Positions 40,866-40,869 of a DNA stretch of 40,869 nt are shown one piece after another. The notes under the pieces are model-generated. The model was given only the letters and a program-made list of their open reading frames with translations. It ran no database searches and was not told the origin of the DNA. The stretch spans positions 1 through 40,869 of the forward strand of contig JADZED010000071.1 in assembly GCA_020850715.1 (NCBI GenBank), read 5' to 3'. Made by a program: the position numbers and the translations under genes. The DNA is from Acidobacteriota bacterium. GTDB taxonomy: Bacteria; Acidobacteriota; Vicinamibacteria; Vicinamibacterales; CAVVIG01. The stretch's first letter is position 1. Every line of letters starts with the position of its first letter.

Positions 40866-40869
40866 ATCG

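Noticed and set aside
40426..40867. Small minus-strand proteins at the right edge
   Set aside because: Their similarity to one another comes from the 50-bp direct repeat; no ribosome site or family.

Overview
The window is very GC-rich (about 70% by eye), almost fully coding, and chromosomal in character. It carries tmRNA, tRNA-Pro, RNase PH, RdgB, cell-wall enzymes and envelope proteins, and no phage, plasmid or integrase genes. A MoxR/DUF58/BatA-like/DUF4159/DUF4175 cluster, a large DUF5117-type secreted metalloprotease, tandem lipoprotein M20 peptidases and a decayed ACE-like M2 peptidase together suggest a soil Acidobacteriota, perhaps class Vicinamibacteria. That placement is inference from gene content; no phylogenetic marker was tested.

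Layout. 1-2.8 kb: two tandem M20-family lipoprotein peptidases (minus; the first runs off the left edge). 3.0-6.65 kb: a two-gene heterodimeric ABC exporter resembling MdlA/MdlB (minus), divergent from an outer-membrane beta-barrel gene (6.8-7.7 kb, plus). 7.7-12.1 kb: a minus-strand run of a GAF-like coiled-coil protein, a soluble lytic transglycosylase and a class-I aminotransferase, the last two overlapping by one base. 12.24-12.59 kb: tmRNA. 12.6-13.5 kb: an exported coiled-coil protein (minus). 13.6-15.2 kb: an acyl-CoA ligase. 15.3-18.7 kb: a plus-strand run of AMIN/amidase, GerMN protein, RNase PH and Ogt, mostly overlapping end to start. 18.85-24.9 kb: minus-strand metalloprotease, two-subunit molybdenum hydroxylase and RdgB. 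25.0-25.95 kb: two small genes of unknown role.

26.1-37.9 kb: the largest coherent unit, seven plus-strand genes: a VWA/gatase-like membrane protein, a caspase-like protein without a visible catalytic Cys, DUF4159, MoxR AAA+ ATPase, DUF58, a BatA-like VWA protein and a 1180-residue DUF4175-like protein with a Ser-Gln-Gly repeat. The first four overlap by 1-4 bases. I infer an envelope-linked MoxR chaperone/VWA system. 37.9-40.9 kb: tRNA-Pro(TGG), a Nudix hydrolase, a convergent ROK sugar kinase, an M2 peptidase pseudogene with two frameshifts, a cytochrome c, and a degenerate repeat with about 163-bp periodicity running to the right edge.

Regulatory reading. -10-like hexamers (TACAAT, TAGAAT, TATAAT, TATACT) stand out against the GC-rich background, usually without a recognisable -35. 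One gives a probable leaderless GTG start. Several intergenic palindromes share the half-site CGGGCGGC. The best candidates for new biology are the caspase-like/DUF4159/MoxR operon, the M20 pair with replaced metal ligands, and the intergenic repeat families.
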